15,089 nt of DNA from Hepatocystis sp. ex Piliocolobus tephrosceles (GCA_902459845.2 CABPSV020000493.1:1-15089); one strand, 5' to 3'; counted from the first letter of the stretch, positions 7,301 through 15,028 are shown. The notes: generated by a model not told the origin, from the letters alone. Numbers and translations: made by a program.

Positions 7301-10300
7301 TTTGTAAATGTATGTGATTCTATTATAGGAGGTGTCACTTTTGAATATGTTGAAAAAGAAATTTTACACATATTTTTTAATGCATATCCAAAAAGGATAT
7401 TAGAATTAAATATGAGTAATATAATGGAAGAATTAGAAGATCGTGGAGAATACCATTTTCGTAGTATTGGGAATACACATATTCATATGAACCATCCAGA
7501 AACGATCAGTTTGTTACAAAAAGCTACGAGAAGTGGTAATATGGATACTTATAAAAAATATGCTGATTTACAAAATGAATTAACAAATCATTGTGAAATA
7601 AGAGGACAATTAGAAATTAATTATAAAAAATGTCCATCTTATAATAAAAAAAAAAAAAAACATGAACCTATAAATATTAATCAAGTAGAACCTGTAAATA
7701 AAATATTACTTAGATTTTGTACAGGAGCAATGTCTTTTGGTTCTTTATCAGAAGAGGCACATACAACAGTTGCTACTGCAATGAATAGAATGGGATTAAA
7801 GTCTAATACAGGGGAAGGAGGAGAAGCAGAAGATCGTATTTTATCTGATAAAACAACAGGAATAAATACAAGTTCAGCTATTAAACAAATTGCATCTGCT
7901 AGATTTTGTGTTACTGCTTATAGTATGGTGAATGCAAAAGAATTACAAATTAAAGTAGCACAAGGATCAAAACCAGGAGAAGGAGGAGAATTACCAGGAT
8001 ATAAAGTTAGTGCAAAAATAGCTTCTATTAGAAGAAGTACACCTGGTGTAGGTTTAATATCACCACCACCACATCACGATATGTATTCTATTGAAGATGT
8101 AGGTCAGTTAGTATATGATTTAAAAAATATAAATAAAGAAGCAAAAATATCTGTTAAATTAGTATCAAAGTTAGGTATAGGTGTAATAACATGTGGTGTA
8201 GTAAAAGGTAATTGTGAACAAATACTTATAAGTGGTATGTCTGGAGGTACAGGTGCATCCAAATGGACATCTATAAAACATGCAGGTTTACCTTGGGAAA
8301 TAGGACTTGCTGAAGCGCATCAGACATTATGTAAATCAAAATTAAGAAAAAGGGTTATATTACAAATAGATGGTCAATTAAAAACTGGTAGAGATGTTAT
8401 TTTAGGTGCATTATTAGGAGCTGAATCATTTAGTTTTTCAACCCAACCATTAATTTCATTAGGTTGTATAATGATGAGAAAATGTCATTTGAATATATGT
8501 CCTGTTGGTATATGTACACAAGATCCTGAATTAAGAAAACATTTTGCTGGAAAACCTGAATATATAATTAATTTTTTTTTTATGTTAGCAGAAGAAGTTA
8601 GAGATTATTTAGCTAAAATGGGATTTAAAAAATTTTCACAAATTATTGGTAGATCTGATTTATTAAAAAAAAAAGATAATTTAAAATATGATGATAAAAG
8701 AAAGTTATTAGATTTTTCAAAATTACTTTTTCCTGGATGGAAATATTATGCTGAAGATAATAGAAGTGTTTTAACAGATGTAAAAAAAAAAACTTATAGT
8801 AAAAATGTATTACCATCAGAAAAAAAAAAATATATTAACAGTCACAGTGGCAATAGTGGTAATAATAATGATACTATTTTTAATGGTGAATGTGACAATT
8901 CGAAAGTAGAATATGGCAATTCGAAAGTAGAATATGACAATTCAAAAGTAGAATATGGCAATTCAAAAGTAGAATATGGCAATTCAAAAGTAGAATATGG
9001 CAATTCAAAAGTAGAATATGGCAATTCAAAAGTAGAATATGGCAATTCAAAAGTAGAATGCTATGATTATTATACTGAAAGAACACCTTCTTCATCTGTT
9101 TTGTTAAGTGATAATAATCATCTTAAAATACAAAGTGATGGTAAAATAATACCCCATATAAATAGTATAAGAAAAAAAAAAGTTTCAATAAATGAGAAAA
9201 ATAATACAGTTAAACAATATCTCCCTAAAAAAAAAAAAAACGAAGTACAACAAAATAGTGTTAATCATTATGTAGAAAAAAAAGAAGTGGGAGAAAATGG
9301 CATGGCTTACTATTACGATGGGGATTATACCAGGGATCACAGTGGAGATCACGATGGAAATCGCGACATAAATTACGACAGAGATCACAACAAAGATCAT
9401 GACATCAATCATGACATCAATCATGACATCAATCATGGTACTGATACATATAAACAAACCGATAATTATTATAACAGTTATGATGAGGTAGAAAAAGTAT
9501 TAAGTTCCGACTTAATGAATGAATCAGGACACGATGTTGAAATGAAAAGAGGAGAGATATATTATAAAGGGTTCGGTAAAGTAATAAAGAGTAGTAGTAA
9601 TAATAATAATAATAATAAACGTAGCGGTAAGAGTACAAAAGAATGCACAGAGAAATGTACAGTAGAAGGAACAAACGAATGTACAGGTGTATGTATAAGT
9701 GAACCCACAAGTGAATGTACAAGCGGATGTATTGGTAACCATAGTATGGATAGTCCAGAAGAATCAACAGAAAAAATAAAATATAAATTAAATATAAATG
9801 ATTTACCCGTTAACAATAACCATACAAAGAAAAAATGTGTAGGTGAAAAAAAAATTCATTGTAAAAAAAAAATAATAAAACCTTTTTCCATTTTTTATTG
9901 TGAAGCACAAAATCATAAATTGTCTGATATTATTGATCGAGAATTGATTCGTCGATCTAAAATAGCATTATTAAATTGTACACCAGTAAGTATAAAAATG
10001 CCAATAAAAAGTACTGATAGAGCAGTTGGTGCTATGTTAAGTTATTATATTATACGAAAATATGGAGAACCTGGTTTACCTATGAATACAATTAATGTCA
10101 AATTTCGTGGTACTGGTGGATTGTCTTTTGGTGTATTTTTAACAGGAGGTGTAAATTTTGAATTAGAAGGAGATGCAAATGATTTTGTTGGAAAGGGTTT
10201 ATCAGGTGGTATTATTTCGGTTCATTTTCCTAAAAATGCATTATTTATTGATGAATGTCAAAAAAATATGATTGTAGGAAATAGTGTTTTATATGGTGCT

Positions 10301-13300
10301 ACAAATGGAAGAGCATTTTTTGCTGGAAGAGCAGGTGAAAGATTTGCTGTACGTAACTCGGGTGCAATAGCAGTTGTGGAAGGTGTAGGTTGTCATGGTT
10401 GCGAATATATGACAAAAGGAATTGTAGTCGTTTTAGGAGAAATTGGTTGTAATTTTGCAGCAGGTATGAGTGGTGGTATTGCCTATGTACTAGATATTAA
10501 TGAAAAAAATGTTAATCATCAAATGGTCGATTTAAAGGTATGTGATACAATAGATGAAAAAAAAACATTAGAAAAATTATTACATGAACATTATGAAAGA
10601 ACACATTCTAATACAGCAAAAACATTGTTACAAAATTTAGACAAAAATTTAAAAAGATTTACAAAAATTATTTCAAGAGATATTAAAAGAGTCTTGGCAG
10701 AAGCTTGTATCGAGTTTGTTAAAACAAAAAATGAAGAAGCAGCTGCTATTTTAGATGACTGGGCTTCTTTATTAAAAAGTGTAGATCAACCAGAAAATGT
10801 GGATAAAAAAGCTTTACAATTTGTTACTAACATACCTAACAATGTATCAGGTTTAACTCATACTTTAAATTTACGTAACGTCGATGGATTAATTATATAT
10901 GATATTTTACATCATATAAATAGTCGTGCATTGTTTAATTTAAAAGGTAGAATAAAAAAAGAGAATGGTAATGATAAAGCAATAAAAAATAGTGATATAA
11001 ATCATGCTTTAACAGATGAAAACCAAAATATAAAAAAAAAAAAAGCATTCGATTTTAGAAAATTTACTCAAAATTTAGAAATATGTCGAGCAAATAATAG
11101 AAAATGGAGAAGATATGATGAAATATCATTTAAATGTGAATCTTTTGTAGAATTAAAATCTTGTTTTCCAAACAAATTAGATGAAAAATCAAAAGAAGCT
11201 ATTAAAAAATATATACTTAATGAAAAATATTTATTAGATTTACATTTAAAATCACTAAATTCAAATGATTTTATTAAAAAATTGTTGACTACAAAAGATG
11301 GAAATTATTATGTTGATGAAACACAAATTAATGAAAATGGATATTCTTTAAATGCTATTATATATGGTAATGAAAAAAAAGATACATATTTACAAAGTGG
11401 ATTAATTACATCTGATAAAAGTGGTAAAAAAAGTGGTGACGAAACAGAAACTTATTTCCACGAATTAGATAGATATGCACATATCGACAATATAAACAAT
11501 TCGATCAATCTTAAAAAATCAGATCCAAACAAAAGAAAAGATAATACCCTTCTTTCTTTAGAAGAAAATAGTAATGTGAGCAAATCGGATGCACTTACCT
11601 ATACCAATACTTCTTCCACTCCTATTACTCCTATTACTCCTATCACTCCTACCACTCCTACCACTCCTACCACTCCTACCACTCTTACCACTCATACCAC
11701 TCTTACCACTCCTACCACTCCTGACATTACAGCATGTAAAAATATTACCATATTTGATGAAAAAGATACAACATATAACAAAAATATAAAAAAAAGTCCA
11801 AACAAAGCGAAACCATTTTTAGTTGCTAATCCAAACAAAGTAACTGGATTTATAGAGTATGAAAGATTATCACACCCTCTTAAAGATATAAGTACAAGAG
11901 TTTTAGATTATTCTGAAATTATTGTACCTATAAATGTAAAAAGTAAATTACACAACCAATTATTAAAAACACAAGCTTCTAGATGTATTGATTGTGGTAC
12001 ACCTACATGTCATTATCCTAATTCGAATGGAGGTGGATGTCCATTAGGTAATCGTATATTTGATTGGAATAATTTAATATTTGAAAATGAATGGAAAAAA
12101 GCATTAGAAAGATTATTAGATACAAATAATTTTCCAGAAATTACAGGACGTGTATGTCCAGCCCCTTGTGAAAATGCTTGTATTTTAAGTTTAAATAGTA
12201 AACCTGTTTCTATAAAATTTATTGAACGATCTATTATTGAATATGGTTTTATAAAAAAATGGATTCAACCAATTATACCACAATTTAGAACAGGTAAAAA
12301 GGTAGCTATTGTAGGATCTGGTCCAGCTGGATTAACAGCAGCACAACAATTAAATAAAGCAGGACATAGTGTAACAATATTTGAAAAAGATGAATATTTT
12401 GGTGGGTTATTAATGAAAGGTATACCTAATGTACGATTAGACAAAAAAATTATTGAAAGAAGATTAAGTATAATGAGAAAAGAAGGTATTATTATGAAAA
12501 ATAATACAACTATTGGTAGTGATATAACATTGTCTGAACTTGTTAAACAGTATGATGCTGTTTTATTAGCATCTGGTTTTGAGATACCAAGAAAAATAAA
12601 TATACCTGGAGCTAATTTGAATAATATATATTTAGCTATGGACTTTTTAACTTCTTGTCAAATATCTTTACTAAAATCAGACTTAACAGATGAAAATTAT
12701 ATTGATGTTGCTGAAAAACATGTTATTATATTAGGAGGAGGAAAAACAGCAGTTGATTGTATAAGTTTAGCTATTCGTATGGGTGCAGCAAGTGTTTTAC
12801 AGTTTACAAGAAAAGAACAATCACCTACTACTACCAAAGAATATACATGGCCTGGTATACAAAATATATTTCAAGTTGAGTATTCACATGATGAAGCTAT
12901 TATTATACAAGGTAGAGATCCAAGAGAGTATTGTGTTAGAAGTTTAGAATTTATCCCATCCTCAAAAGATCCTAAAAGAGTATCTGGTATAAAAGCAATC
13001 AAAGTAAAATTAAAAAAATTAATTAAAACAAGAATAAATAAACAGAATATATCTGATGAAACATTAGCAGTTTCAACACAGCAGAATACTTTAGTAAGTG
13101 ATACGACAAACGAAACAAATGCTTCATGTGGCACATACATTACTAATGGTACAAATTTTAGTATTAATACAAAAAATAGTGCAGATACTCTAAATAACTA
13201 TGACAGTGATAAAAATACTAGTACTAACGGTATTTTTATAAAAAATGAAAATAAAAAATCTACCAACAAATTAAATAAAATAAAAAATCAAAAAGGTATA

Positions 13301-13780
13301 ACAAAAAAAAACAATCAGCATGAATATACAACAAACACATATTCTCAAAAATTATCATCCCTAAATAAACACGATTTAATTAAAAAATATCAATTAAAAA
13401 AAAATGTTGAAGAATATGTTGATATACCCTTTACTGAAAGAATATATAAAGCAGATGTAGTCATCTTAGCTTTAGGTTTTATAAAAACAGATGATTCTAT
13501 ATGGTTAAATGATAATATAAAATTAGAGTTGGATAATTATAATTGTATAAAAACAAACCAAAGTATTTATCAAACAAATCATAAACAAATATTTGCGTGT
13601 GGTGATTGTAGAATTGGACCTAGTAATGTTGTACAAGCAATTGTCGAAGGAAGAAATGCTGCATCAAAGATAGATGCATACTTATCTAACTCTTATTCGA
13701 TTTTGCCTGTATGTAATACATATAATAGTTACCCTAAAAATTATATAAACTTTCCTGGTAAAATCAATAATTGGGGGTAG
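4277..13780 (+). CDS. GOGAT: Single-chain NAD(P)H-dependent glutamate synthase (GOGAT)
   Basis: Glutamate synthase makes two glutamates from glutamine, 2-oxoglutarate and NAD(P)H, working with glutamine synthetase in nitrogen assimilation. The 3167-residue intronless ORF has the order of fused GltB-GltD eukaryotic enzymes. The class II glutaminase nucleophile is Cys19 (DACGVG), implying removal of an 18-residue propeptide. Glutaminase motifs follow: HRGG 48-51, RFSTN 249-253, HNGE 269-272, DSA 455-457 and MEPWDGP 506-512. The central domain is about 600-1080 (NPPIDPIREE near 710-725). The FMN synthase domain is about 1100-1480: KVAQGSKPGEGG from 1226, SVKLVS 1292-1297, GGTGAS 1323-1328, and 3Fe-4S ligands likely Cys1397, Cys1403 and Cys1408. 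The GXGXG domain is about 1880-2135. The reductase part is about 2530-3150: CIDCGTPTC 2570-2578, CPAPCENAC 2627-2635, FAD GSGPAG 2680-2685, NAD(P)H GGGKT 2820-2824, and FACGDC 3106-3111. Relatives are usually about 2,100-2,200 residues; the excess is low-complexity insert. The ATG at 4277 is the first in frame after an in-frame stop. No targeting peptide is evident. NADH versus NADPH preference cannot be read. Confidence 0.97.
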   Translation: MKKKKCQGLYNPRDERDACGVGVVADINGRSSRNIIQKAMQILLRLSHRGGVHLNNGDGAGILIGMPHEFFQMLSDTCQLPFILPEKGEYAVAQIFLPQNEKRRLFLYREIEKEVYNHGLVVLGWRSPIPVRSDVISDTVKKSEPFIAQLFVCKRSVFKNYDDFNIYPFSDIDFTDDSKLNLNQLPEDIELLSFFIRKKMVKHNDAYFCSFSSRTIVYKGLFTPSQIYLYFEDLLSEQFTTYLAMVHVRFSTNTSPTWYAAHPFRRICHNGEINTISVNSLLFKERMSLAKTPDFFKSVQIKDLKPINEENYIIYDNDDEIIQKKDTFEDIMLTKNRLKKKARRNILLKLKKDYTYNSSAVHYKLKKDYITSDINSNSEFLSNTNDLDKTTSSDDLTLDTVISDNNEKENLEMQSLHMVNGTMDSPNKNDIKLIKKHLKHGENKKTKGAISYPSDSALLDNAVDFLTMTGKDIEHAIMMLLPRAYQKDPNISPKERAFYEYHTCMMEPWDGPALIIFTDGNKVGMTLDRNGLRPARYSITTDGLFVLASETGVVDLSYDKITHKGSVYPGRVVLIDFKEKRVMKHDEVMSKMLKAYPYKKWLDHYSIHLDNIIKPAPNMENIRMNAYTYGSILNEEKYYNTDSKEMELDYYDESLIKKLKVFGYTYDNFNMIISPMVKHAADGLGAMGNDTACPCLSYLHHNLLYYFQQSFAQVTNPPIDPIREENIMSLISNLGKEGDLVHYTHENCQRIFINGPILNEENYNMLLQLPAFPHIIVDMTIDIFILEQIMSGNIEFENINYDPIKNISSTPKHGYNLLLQKNVTSKLEEHCGTGINTNTGTTPKKMINSKYLIKLIDTINTKVELAIRKGIQLVVLSHGNISDNKVPIFSIIIVGALHKYLLSKNLRTKCSIIVKAGDCFEIHHLAVLLSYGADCIYPFVLYESLQFIKYSDNEARLSNNQMISNYRHAANYGILKIMSKNGISTLPSYKGCGLMQPLGISDEILSKCFVNVCDSIIGGVTFEYVEKEILHIFFNAYPKRILELNMSNIMEELEDRGEYHFRSIGNTHIHMNHPETISLLQKATRSGNMDTYKKYADLQNELTNHCEIRGQLEINYKKCPSYNKKKKKHEPININQVEPVNKILLRFCTGAMSFGSLSEEAHTTVATAMNRMGLKSNTGEGGEAEDRILSDKTTGINTSSAIKQIASARFCVTAYSMVNAKELQIKVAQGSKPGEGGELPGYKVSAKIASIRRSTPGVGLISPPPHHDMYSIEDVGQLVYDLKNINKEAKISVKLVSKLGIGVITCGVVKGNCEQILISGMSGGTGASKWTSIKHAGLPWEIGLAEAHQTLCKSKLRKRVILQIDGQLKTGRDVILGALLGAESFSFSTQPLISLGCIMMRKCHLNICPVGICTQDPELRKHFAGKPEYIINFFFMLAEEVRDYLAKMGFKKFSQIIGRSDLLKKKDNLKYDDKRKLLDFSKLLFPGWKYYAEDNRSVLTDVKKKTYSKNVLPSEKKKYINSHSGNSGNNNDTIFNGECDNSKVEYGNSKVEYDNSKVEYGNSKVEYGNSKVEYGNSKVEYGNSKVEYGNSKVECYDYYTERTPSSSVLLSDNNHLKIQSDGKIIPHINSIRKKKVSINEKNNTVKQYLPKKKKNEVQQNSVNHYVEKKEVGENGMAYYYDGDYTRDHSGDHDGNRDINYDRDHNKDHDINHDINHDINHGTDTYKQTDNYYNSYDEVEKVLSSDLMNESGHDVEMKRGEIYYKGFGKVIKSSSNNNNNNKRSGKSTKECTEKCTVEGTNECTGVCISEPTSECTSGCIGNHSMDSPEESTEKIKYKLNINDLPVNNNHTKKKCVGEKKIHCKKKIIKPFSIFYCEAQNHKLSDIIDRELIRRSKIALLNCTPVSIKMPIKSTDRAVGAMLSYYIIRKYGEPGLPMNTINVKFRGTGGLSFGVFLTGGVNFELEGDANDFVGKGLSGGIISVHFPKNALFIDECQKNMIVGNSVLYGATNGRAFFAGRAGERFAVRNSGAIAVVEGVGCHGCEYMTKGIVVVLGEIGCNFAAGMSGGIAYVLDINEKNVNHQMVDLKVCDTIDEKKTLEKLLHEHYERTHSNTAKTLLQNLDKNLKRFTKIISRDIKRVLAEACIEFVKTKNEEAAAILDDWASLLKSVDQPENVDKKALQFVTNIPNNVSGLTHTLNLRNVDGLIIYDILHHINSRALFNLKGRIKKENGNDKAIKNSDINHALTDENQNIKKKKAFDFRKFTQNLEICRANNRKWRRYDEISFKCESFVELKSCFPNKLDEKSKEAIKKYILNEKYLLDLHLKSLNSNDFIKKLLTTKDGNYYVDETQINENGYSLNAIIYGNEKKDTYLQSGLITSDKSGKKSGDETETYFHELDRYAHIDNINNSINLKKSDPNKRKDNTLLSLEENSNVSKSDALTYTNTSSTPITPITPITPTTPTTPTTPTTLTTHTTLTTPTTPDITACKNITIFDEKDTTYNKNIKKSPNKAKPFLVANPNKVTGFIEYERLSHPLKDISTRVLDYSEIIVPINVKSKLHNQLLKTQASRCIDCGTPTCHYPNSNGGGCPLGNRIFDWNNLIFENEWKKALERLLDTNNFPEITGRVCPAPCENACILSLNSKPVSIKFIERSIIEYGFIKKWIQPIIPQFRTGKKVAIVGSGPAGLTAAQQLNKAGHSVTIFEKDEYFGGLLMKGIPNVRLDKKIIERRLSIMRKEGIIMKNNTTIGSDITLSELVKQYDAVLLASGFEIPRKINIPGANLNNIYLAMDFLTSCQISLLKSDLTDENYIDVAEKHVIILGGGKTAVDCISLAIRMGAASVLQFTRKEQSPTTTKEYTWPGIQNIFQVEYSHDEAIIIQGRDPREYCVRSLEFIPSSKDPKRVSGIKAIKVKLKKLIKTRINKQNISDETLAVSTQQNTLVSDTTNETNASCGTYITNGTNFSINTKNSADTLNNYDSDKNTSTNGIFIKNENKKSTNKLNKIKNQKGITKKNNQHEYTTNTYSQKLSSLNKHDLIKKYQLKKNVEEYVDIPFTERIYKADVVILALGFIKTDDSIWLNDNIKLELDNYNCIKTNQSIYQTNHKQIFACGDCRIGPSNVVQAIVEGRNAASKIDAYLSNSYSILPVCNTYNSYPKNYINFPGKINNWG
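5180..5617 (+). other. Low-complexity insert in the glutaminase domain
   Basis: Residues about 302-447 are Lys/Asn/Asp/Ser-rich and have no counterpart in typical glutamate synthases. They separate the oxyanion-hole region (Asn270-Gly271) from the DSA motif (455-457), both needed for glutamine binding, so the insert must loop out of the folded domain. It contains a duplicated LKKDY motif about 20 residues apart. Boundaries are judged by eye from where family motifs stop and resume. Confidence 0.75.
8894..9060 (+). repeat. In-frame 21-bp repeat, eight heptads
   Basis: The 21-bp unit aattcaaaagtagaatatgg(c) encodes NSKVEYG/D and starts at 8897, 8918, 8939, 8960, 8981, 9002, 9023 and 9044. Units 3 to 7 are identical at nucleotide level. 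The first two carry TTCG instead of TTCA, and the last is truncated to end in GAATG. Identity of the central units suggests recent expansion by slippage or unequal exchange. The reading frame is preserved because the period is a multiple of three. Confidence 0.95.
9401..9436 (+). repeat. In-frame 12-bp repeat encoding DINH, three copies
   Basis: Three identical 12-bp units (gacatcaatcat) begin at 9401, 9413 and 9425, encoding Asp-Ile-Asn-His at residues 1709-1720. The preceding 60 bases encode more diverged Asp/His/Asn/Arg tetrads (such as DHDG, NRDI, NYDR and DHNK), suggesting an older, decayed part of the same array. The result is a His/Asp-rich patch inside the insert. Confidence 0.88.
9641..9736 (+). 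repeat. Diverged 36-bp repeat giving regularly spaced cysteines
   Basis: Residues 1789-1820 hold six cysteines at 1790, 1794, 1802, 1806, 1814 and 1818. This is an exact C-x3-C-x7 pattern with a 12-residue period (ECTEKCTVEGTN, ECTGVCISEPTS, ECTSGCIG). The nucleotide units share gaatgtaca-type starts but have diverged, while the cysteine positions are kept. Confidence 0.85.
10919..11820 (+). other. Expanded linker between GltB-like and GltD-like halves
   Basis: Residues about 2215-2515 join the end of the synthase part to the reductase part. The reductase begins near residue 2520 with a GFIEYERLSHPL-type block, which resembles the GF-x-x-Y/R start of GltD-like chains. The linker is rich in Lys, Asn, Asp and Ser and includes an A13 run (11032-11044) and the Thr-Pro repeat at 11618-11725. 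Eukaryotic single-chain enzymes also have a linker here, but a shorter one. Confidence 0.7.
11618..11725 (+). repeat. In-frame 9-bp Thr-Pro repeat in the inter-half linker
   Basis: Roughly twelve 9-bp units of the form cct-att/acc-act encode Thr-Pro-Ile/Thr triplets from residue 2448 to 2483, with Leu and His variants near the 3' end. The strand is pyrimidine-rich, unlike the A-rich coding sequence around it. Thr/Pro triplets typically make an extended, flexible tether, which suits its place between the synthase and reductase halves; that role is inference. Confidence 0.92.
13019..13381 (+). other. Low-complexity insert in the reductase domain
   Basis: Residues about 2915-3035 are Asn/Thr/Ser/Lys-rich and interrupt the GltD-like domain. 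They lie between the RDPREYCVRSLEF block and the ADVVILALGF block that leads to the second FAD motif FACGDC (3106-3111). Conserved sequence resumes cleanly on both sides, so the insert is a loop and not a sign of decay. Confidence 0.75.
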
Positions 13781-13784
13781 TACA

Positions 13785-13807
13785 ATATATATATATATAT
13801 ATATATA
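13785..13807. repeat. (AT)n microsatellite after the stop codon
   Basis: A pure AT dinucleotide run begins five bases after the glutamate synthase TAG, so it is probably transcribed as the start of the 3' UTR. Confidence 0.9.
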
Positions 13808-13892
13808 CTACACCACATCTAACATAAATAATTTATTTACCATTAATTAATTTTACAATTCATTAACCATTAAAATTCATAATTTAGTTATT

Positions 13893-13894
<2 letters not shown>

Positions 13895-13964
<70 letters not shown>
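13895..13964. repeat. 70-base poly(dT) tract
   Basis: Seventy uninterrupted T bases lie 115 bases downstream of the stop codon. This is the longest internal homopolymer in the window. The exact length is vulnerable to sequencing and assembly error. A role in transcript 3' end formation or nucleosome exclusion is possible but not shown. Confidence 0.9.
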
Positions 13965-13965
<1 letters not shown>

Positions 13966-14364
13966 TTATTTGCAAAGTCTGCTTATTTTTAGTATATATT
14001 ATTATGTATTATTATGTATTTAATTACGGACACGCCTTTTAATAATACTCTTATATATACTTTTTTTTTTTTTTGTGCACGATTATTTTATTAATATATA
14101 CATCACACATTAAAAATATATACATAAGATACGATTGTAATTTTCGTACAATTGCTTTTATGCATTAAAATATAATCTATTCATAATTAAAATAGCTTTA
14201 TTCTTTTAAAATGAAGAAAAAAAAAAAAAAACATAAATAGTAACAAATTTGAATTATATGTATATTTATGTGTTAATGTTTATAACTAAGCTTTATACGT
14301 ATAATTTTTATCATAGTTTTTTATTATATTTTTTTAACCATTGCATAAAGAATTTTATGTAAAA

Positions 14365-14368
<4 letters not shown>

Positions 14369-14405
<37 letters not shown>
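14369..14405. repeat. (TA)n microsatellite
   Basis: A pure TA dinucleotide run of about 18 units follows an A8 run in the 3' flank. Confidence 0.9.
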
Positions 14406-14408
<3 letters not shown>

Positions 14409-14646
14409 AATTATGCATATTACCTAATTAACTATTTAATTTGTTACAAAACTTCTATTAACTTTAAAAAAAAACAACATTTGTTTTTTCGACATGCATG
14501 AAAAAACTAAATGAATTATATATTTTGTAATAACAATTTGTTTTTATACAACACACGCGCATATATATTTATACACATATATTTATACACATATATATAA
14601 AAAGCAAAAATGTTTTAAACAATTAAAAATTAACGAAAGTTAAACA

Positions 14647-14650
<4 letters not shown>

Positions 14651-14677
<27 letters not shown>
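14651..14677. repeat. (TA)n microsatellite
   Basis: A TA dinucleotide run of about 13 units lies in intergenic DNA. Confidence 0.9.
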
Positions 14678-14681
<4 letters not shown>

Positions 14682-15026
14682 ACACTTTTTAGAAAGATAA
14701 CACAAGTGTGTGAAAAATTATTATATAGCCAATCGTATGTACGTACATAGCAGCAGTACTTACATATGTAAATACTTTTTTTCTATCATAAAAATACAGT
14801 ATATAAGTCACAAAAAAACTATACATATATTGCTAGTAGTACAAATAAAAATATATTAATGCATATTCATATGCACAGGTACACATATATATATATATAT
14901 ATATGTGTATATGGTTCATATATGTATGTAATATATTGACAGGAAAATAATCCAAATACTTTTGGAAAGGAGGAAGCAGACATTATACTCCCACAATGAC
15001 AAAATATGACAATTAAAAAAAAAAAA

Positions 15027-15028
<2 letters not shown>

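Larger units (their letters stand above)
8760..9870 (+). other. Large low-complexity insert between FMN and GXGXG domains
   Basis: Residues about 1495-1865 (roughly 370) interrupt the junction between the FMN synthase domain and the GXGXG beta-helix. The insert carries three visible repeat families: heptads NSKVEYG/D (1540-1595), DINH tetrads (1709-1720) and Cys-x3-Cys 12-mers (1789-1819). There is also a short Asn run encoded by AAT repeats (about 9599-9617). Lysine-rich stretches include a 14-base A homopolymer (9227-9240). The insert is charged and polar, so it probably forms a solvent-exposed disordered loop. No family function is known to me. Confidence 0.8.

Noticed and set aside
8894..9060. 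CRISPR-like regular repeat array
   Set aside because: Units are contiguous 21-bp coding repeats with no spacers, in a eukaryotic gene.
8842..9816. Minus-strand repeat ORFs opposite the glutamate synthase insert
   Set aside because: They are antisense shadows of in-frame repeats (NSKVEY, DINH, Cys-Thr) in a well-supported plus-strand gene.
11589..11789. Leu/Pro repeat ORF on the plus strand
   Set aside because: It is a frame-shifted reading of the Thr-Pro repeat inside glutamate synthase.
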